Source of the DNA: Shewanella phaeophyticola
GTDB lineage: Bacteria > Pseudomonadota > Gammaproteobacteria > Enterobacterales > Shewanellaceae
Assembly (NCBI RefSeq): GCF_025398315.1
Contig: NZ_JAODOQ010000001.1
Span: 1,736,001-1,800,000, forward strand
DNA: 64,000 nt
Direction: 5' to 3'
The notes under the pieces are model-generated. The model was given only the letters and a program-made list of their open reading frames with translations. It was not told the DNA's origin and made no database searches. Shown here in pieces: positions 59,853-64,000 of this stretch (its first letter is position 1; every line of letters begins with the position of its first letter). The translations under genes and the position numbers were made by a program.

Positions 59853-60803
59853 ATGCAGTTCGACAACGTGCATGACGCACCACAAAAGCGCATAGTGCAA
59901 ACGACTGACGTTGATGAGCAGGCGCATAATTTAACCTTGTGGCAGCAAATTTATGATCAAACCAGTAATGGTCAGTTTTATGGTTGTATAGAAGGGATTG
60001 ATTATCCAGATTCACACGTATTTAAAGAGTTTACCCAGCGGGCACTCAGGCAGCAGTGTAATATTGCCCCTGAATCGTTATGGCTTGGCATTCCAGCACT
60101 ATCTACCGACAGTAAAATAAATGGTTTACAAGTAGAGTCACATCATTTTATGTGCCGTAGTAGTGATTGTCAGTTTGAATTGGTCACCCCAGATGATTTC
60201 GATATTTATGGTGTGGTCATAAATCGAGACACATTGTTAACAATGGCTGATATTCAAGGGTTAACGCTCAAAGATTTGTCGAATCAATGCTGTGGCCGCT
60301 TAGCGACAACCCCTACAATACTTGCGCAAACACGCACCACGATTGAGCAGCTTATTAGCCATAATCATTTGGGCTTACACACGCAATTACAACAAGATAT
60401 CCTTACCACTCTGGTATTAACATTACTAACTGATAACCATGTAAACCAACATATTGCGCCAAGTTATCATCATAGGTTAACCGTTGTAGAAAAAGTAAAA
60501 GACTACATTCAGCAGCATCCTCATCAGCCGATAACCATTACCCAATTGTGTCAGCATACCCATGTGAGTCGGCGCACCTTACAATACAGTTTCGAGTCAA
60601 TTTTAGGCATTAATCCATTACGCTTTTTACGCTTAACCCGCCTCAATAACGTTAGGCGAGAGCTTAAAAAACCACAGCAAGATAAAACCATTGCTGTGAT
60701 TGCAGCTAATTGGGGATTTTGGCACCCAGGACAGTTCACTAAAGACTACACGCAATTATTTGCTGAAAATCCATCGCAAACCCGGAATCGTTTTCAGTAT
60801 TGA
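59853..60803 (+). CDS. AraC-family regulator, EutR-like
   Basis: The protein has 316 residues, starting with a strong ribosome site (AAGGAGG, 7 nt). The C-terminal 100 residues form two helix-turn-helix motifs: PITITQLCQHTHVSRRTLQY, SFESILGINPLRFLRLTRLN, and IAVIAANWGFWHPGQFTKDY. The N-terminal part is a sensing domain without cupin-like landmarks. Divergence from eutBC and resemblance to EutR suggest activation of ethanolamine genes, with ethanolamine and B12 as possible signals. Confidence 0.82.
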   Translation: MQFDNVHDAPQKRIVQTTDVDEQAHNLTLWQQIYDQTSNGQFYGCIEGIDYPDSHVFKEFTQRALRQQCNIAPESLWLGIPALSTDSKINGLQVESHHFMCRSSDCQFELVTPDDFDIYGVVINRDTLLTMADIQGLTLKDLSNQCCGRLATTPTILAQTRTTIEQLISHNHLGLHTQLQQDILTTLVLTLLTDNHVNQHIAPSYHHRLTVVEKVKDYIQQHPHQPITITQLCQHTHVSRRTLQYSFESILGINPLRFLRLTRLNNVRRELKKPQQDKTIAVIAANWGFWHPGQFTKDYTQLFAENPSQTRNRFQY

Positions 60804-60889
60804 ACGTAAATTATCTTATCTTCGTATCACACTTACGCTATTGTTTTACTTTTATTTGCGACTTGCCACAACCAAAGCAGAGGGAACTT

Positions 60890-61792
60890 ATGCAACAAGA
60901 TAAATTGAACACAATTCCGCAAGAGGCGTTTGATTGGTATGACGCTTATGCACATGGTGGCATGGATCGACGCACTTTCATGGCTAAGCTTGGTTCGTTA
61001 GTGGCGCTAGGTTATTCAATGAGTGTGCTAACCTCTGCTCTATTGCCTAATTATGCCATGGCTGAACAAGTGTCGTTTAACGATGCTGATATTAAGGCCA
61101 ATTATGTTGAATTTGATTCACCATCCGGGCACGGAAAAGGCCGAGGCTACCTAGTTCAACCGACCCATGTTGATAACGACAAAGAAGGGCGTTTACCTGT
61201 TGTATTGGTTGTGCATGAAAATCGTGGGTTAAACCCCTACATTGAGGATGTTGCAAGACGCTTAGCCAAGGTTGGTTTCATTGCTTTAGCGCCCGATGCA
61301 TTGTTTCCATTAGGGGGCTATCCAGGTAATGATGATGAAGGTAGGCAAATGCAGCGCACGCTCGATAGAAGCAAAATAGAACAGGATTTTGTCGCTGCGG
61401 CTGAGTTTTTAAAAACCAATCCACGCAGTAATGGGAAATTAGGTGCGGTTGGATTTTGTTTTGGCGGGTATATTGTCAATCATCTTGCTGCATATAAACC
61501 AGACTTATTACAAGCAGGTGTACCGTTTTATGGCACACCGGCTGAAAAAACATTAAGAGCCAATATTAAAGCGCCGTTACTCATTCAATTAGCAGAACTT
61601 GATGAACGCGTTAATGCAACCTGGCCAGAATACGAACAAGATTTAATCGCAGCCAAAGTGCCTTACACCTTGTATATGTATGATAAATGCAATCATGGAT
61701 TTCATAATGACTCAACAGGGCGCTTTGATGAAGTTAATGCTAATTTGGCATGGGAACGTACATTAGCCTTTTTTAATGAGCACATTCAATAG
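60890..61792 (+). CDS. Dienelactone hydrolase-family protein with Tat signal
   Basis: The protein has 300 residues from the ATG at 60890, with GAGGGAA upstream; a longer frame from 60800 has no support. A twin-arginine signal is seen (DRRTFMAKLG with a following hydrophobic stretch), so the enzyme is exported folded. The alpha/beta-hydrolase core has the oxyanion segment VVLVVHENRGLNPYIEDVAR, the nucleophile elbow GFCFGG with Cys (usual for dienelactone hydrolases), the acid in LAELDERVN and the His in HGFHND. It may hydrolyse cyclic lactones or esters in the periplasm; the substrate is unknown. Confidence 0.85.
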   Translation: MQQDKLNTIPQEAFDWYDAYAHGGMDRRTFMAKLGSLVALGYSMSVLTSALLPNYAMAEQVSFNDADIKANYVEFDSPSGHGKGRGYLVQPTHVDNDKEGRLPVVLVVHENRGLNPYIEDVARRLAKVGFIALAPDALFPLGGYPGNDDEGRQMQRTLDRSKIEQDFVAAAEFLKTNPRSNGKLGAVGFCFGGYIVNHLAAYKPDLLQAGVPFYGTPAEKTLRANIKAPLLIQLAELDERVNATWPEYEQDLIAAKVPYTLYMYDKCNHGFHNDSTGRFDEVNANLAWERTLAFFNEHIQ

Positions 61793-62112
61793 TGTAAGTG
61801 AGACTTATAAAGGGTAATAATTTGCCCTTTAATGTCGTATGATTTCTGTTTATATACTTTTTATGCGATTGAATTTAAGGTGTTATTTTTTGATTTTGGC
61901 TTTTTTAGTTGATCTTGTGATTTGAGTCACTAAACATTTCGTTAAGTTAATTGAGTATTATTAAGTTAGTTATATTGCTTAATGGGTTTATATTTTTCTA
62001 ATGAACACTTATGTTTTATCGAGTAATCATATAGTATGTTTTATTAATAAAGCATACTAAAAAGATCATAGGAAATGACGAATGCCATGTTTTACTCATA
62101 ACCTGCAACATA
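61793..62112. other. Intergenic region before the REC-Hpt gene
   Basis: This region is 320 nt and strongly A+T-rich. No hairpin with a T-run, ORF or repeat was found. It must contain the promoter of the REC-Hpt gene, and the clear ribosome site for the ATG at 62113 is absent. Confidence 0.4.
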
Positions 62113-62943
62113 ATGACTAATCCAGACACAAAAGCTATTCATTTGAAGCAAGCTATTTCGCAATATGGTGTTCCTTCTATTTTGCTCGCTGATGACAGTT
62201 TAACCCAACAATTTGTCATTAAAGCCGTGCTAGAAAATGTTGGTTTTAATGTAGATTGTGTCGATGATGGTGAAAAAGCACTCGCGCAAATCAAACACAA
62301 ACGATATGACATTGTACTAATGGACGTACAAATGCCTGTACTCGATGGTATTTCTGCCACCCAGCAAATAAGACAACAATTCTCATTTGAGGTATTGCCT
62401 ATTATCGCCCTAACAGGCGATGCTGAACTCGATGATCAATCTCCAGCTATTGTTTCGCTATTCAATGCATTGTTATTAAAGCCAGTAGACAGTAAAGATC
62501 TTATTGAAGCCATTATTGGACTATGGAGCCCACAAACAGATTCGTCGACAATTCTTCAGCAAACAACAGTTGTGAGTGATAATCCAAACCTTGTCAATTC
62601 AATTGTGCAGCTTGCACAACACCCATCGTTTGATTTGAGTGGTGGCGTTTATGAATGGGTCGGCGAGGCGGCTTATTTGCGCGTGTTAAATGCATTTGTT
62701 CGAGTGTACAAACCTTATGTCGTTGCACTAACATTAGATGACCAACAAACATTAACACAAGCAGAGCAACATCGATTTTTTCATAAACTTAAAAGTGCTG
62801 CCGCAGATGTTGGCGCAATTAAATTAGTTAAGATTATTGAGCGATTTGAACTAGATAACCATGTCAGTATTAATGAAATTAATAGCGAATTAACATTGGT
62901 GATTAATATGCTTAGACCATTAGAGGTGATTGCCAATGAGTAG
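62113..62943 (+). CDS. Receiver-Hpt two-domain signalling protein
   Basis: The protein has 276 residues. The receiver domain (residues about 20-140) contains LLADDSLTQQF, the phosphoacceptor Asp71 in DIVLMDVQMPVLDG, ALTGD and LLKPVD. The C-terminal region (about 190-276) carries an Hpt motif, FHKLKSAAADVGAIKL, with the candidate His near residue 224. This hybrid is typical of phosphorelay components that shuttle phosphate. It precedes the CheB-CheR protein by about 96 nt and may be its partner. Confidence 0.87.
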   Translation: MTNPDTKAIHLKQAISQYGVPSILLADDSLTQQFVIKAVLENVGFNVDCVDDGEKALAQIKHKRYDIVLMDVQMPVLDGISATQQIRQQFSFEVLPIIALTGDAELDDQSPAIVSLFNALLLKPVDSKDLIEAIIGLWSPQTDSSTILQQTTVVSDNPNLVNSIVQLAQHPSFDLSGGVYEWVGEAAYLRVLNAFVRVYKPYVVALTLDDQQTLTQAEQHRFFHKLKSAAADVGAIKLVKIIERFELDNHVSINEINSELTLVINMLRPLEVIANE

Positions 62944-63039
62944 TAAAATTGCATATTAATTACGATTTATTTCATTTTTTATATTAAAATGACGTGCAAT
63001 ACCACAGATTAAACACGGCATTACAAAGGGAGTTCACCA

Positions 63040-64000
63040 ATGTCAGAAGATCAACAGCCGGATTTAAAAACGAGCACTAATAATCAACCCCCTAAACTTA
63101 TTGTGGTTGGTGTGGGTGCCAGTGCCGGCGGTCTTGAAGCACTTCAATCACTTCTTTCAAATATGCCTACCGACAGTGGTATGGCACTGGTTGTTGCACA
63201 ACATTTATCGCCATCGTATAAAAGCATGATGACGGAACTATTGGAAAAGGAATCGACAATTTCTGTGGTAACGGCTGTAGACAACGCCCCAATTGAACCT
63301 AATAAAGTGTACATTTGTCCGCCTAATTCAAATATTGAAATTACCGCAAACGATAGGATAAAACTGTTAAGTTACCCTGATGTAAGGCATACACCACGCC
63401 CGTCAGTTGATATGTTGTTCGAGTCTATTGCAGAACATAAAAATGATTTTGCTATTGGGGTCGTGTTATCAGGTACTGGTACTGATGGCAGCCGAGGTAT
63501 TAGAGCGATTAAAGGCGAAAATGGGTTTGGTATTGTGCAAGACCCTCATGACGCTAAATATGATGGTATGCCTAATTCTGCGATTAATTCAGGGCATGTT
63601 GATCTTATTTTGCAATCAACTGAAATTGGCCACGAATTAAAAAACATTATTCACTTCCCTCGCAATACCGGTATTGATAATGATGGCACCATGCCACGTG
63701 AAACATACCATGGGATTATTAAACAGCTTAAAGCACGGCGTAATGTTGATTTTTCTTTGTACAAAGAAAACACAATTTTACGCAGAATTGAGCGACGAAT
63801 GACGTCTTTAAAAATCCATCATTCCGCTGATTATTTGGCTCACTTACAAGATAATAAAGATGAGATAAATTATTTATTCAACGACATGCTGATTGGTGTA
63901 ACCTCATTTTTTAGAGACCCTCGTGCGTTCGATAATTTACAGCGTGAATTGACCAATTATATTCAAAACAAATCGAATAAATCGTTACGTTTTTGGTGTG
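63040..64000 (+). CDS. CheB-CheR-type sensor protein (5' part)
   Basis: The ATG at 63040 has AAGGGAG upstream, and the frame stays open to the window edge (about 320 residues seen). The N-terminus has the CheB methylesterase core: VGASAGGLEALQSLL with the catalytic Ser, VVAQHLSPSYKSMM with the His, and VLSGTGTDGSRGIRAIKG with the catalytic Asp. From about residue 215 a CheR methyltransferase domain follows (FSLYKENTILRRIERRM, LIGVTSFFRDPRAFDNLQ). Fused CheB-CheR proteins usually continue into PAS and kinase domains, which would lie beyond the window. Confidence 0.92.
   Translation, partial: MSEDQQPDLKTSTNNQPPKLIVVGVGASAGGLEALQSLLSNMPTDSGMALVVAQHLSPSYKSMMTELLEKESTISVVTAVDNAPIEPNKVYICPPNSNIEITANDRIKLLSYPDVRHTPRPSVDMLFESIAEHKNDFAIGVVLSGTGTDGSRGIRAIKGENGFGIVQDPHDAKYDGMPNSAINSGHVDLILQSTEIGHELKNIIHFPRNTGIDNDGTMPRETYHGIIKQLKARRNVDFSLYKENTILRRIERRMTSLKIHHSADYLAHLQDNKDEINYLFNDMLIGVTSFFRDPRAFDNLQRELTNYIQNKSNKSLRFWC

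Overview
The window looks like chromosome of a marine Shewanella or a close gammaproteobacterial relative. The evidence is the hyaABCD uptake hydrogenase layout, periplasmic octaheme cytochromes c, many PAS/GGDEF/EAL and two-component genes, a VF530-type protein, and an A+T-leaning composition. The species cannot be fixed from the sequence alone.

Layout. 1-4972 (minus): [NiFe] hydrogenase operon hyaA-hyaB-hyaC-hyaD followed by a HypF-like zinc-finger gene that runs off the edge. 5.3-10.8 kb: MscS channel, EamA exporter, old yellow enzyme (OYE), RecX-like protein, Bcr/CflA-type exporter. 11.2-15.7 kb (plus): macA-macB-outer membrane factor, a complete tripartite pump. 15.8-16.7 kb: YddG-like exporter. 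17.3-21.6 kb: two paralogous octaheme cytochromes c, one apparently soluble periplasmic and one a lipoprotein with an Ig-like spacer, with a candidate small RNA between them. 22.3-26.5 kb: Hpt protein, response regulator and GAF/PAS histidine kinase. 26.8-34.0 kb: accessory island with a DUF302 protein, a CLCA_X-type protein with an HExxH motif, a PLD-helicase-S24 fusion, a methyltransferase and a HEPN-like protein. 34.3-36.5 kb: one ORF holding two complete OYE domains. 36.8-41.1 kb: RND pump and adaptor. 41.2-51.5 kb: hydroxyacid dehydrogenase, TonB receptor, GST, YkgJ, U32 peptidase, YbiT. 52.5-55.2 kb: solute-binding/PAS/GGDEF/EAL protein. 55.9-60.8 kb: ethanolamine genes eutB-eutC-permease with a divergent AraC-type regulator. 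60.9-64.0 kb: Tat-exported dienelactone hydrolase, REC-Hpt protein and the start of a CheB-CheR sensor.

The most striking novel structure is a family of three intergenic miniature elements at 21753-22296, 26531-26792 and 51836-52144. They have imperfect terminal inverted repeats, 3-bp TNA target duplications and an inner inverted repeat. Their lengths are exactly 262 + 47n bp with n = 6, 0 and 1, where n counts a 47-bp tandem unit. No transposase gene is present in the window.

A caution for every reader: about 22 genes or gene parts are broken by single-base frameshifts, usually at short homopolymers, in otherwise intact and conserved proteins. This pattern fits indel errors in the assembly far better than biological decay. 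I therefore give whole-gene spans and note where each frame breaks.
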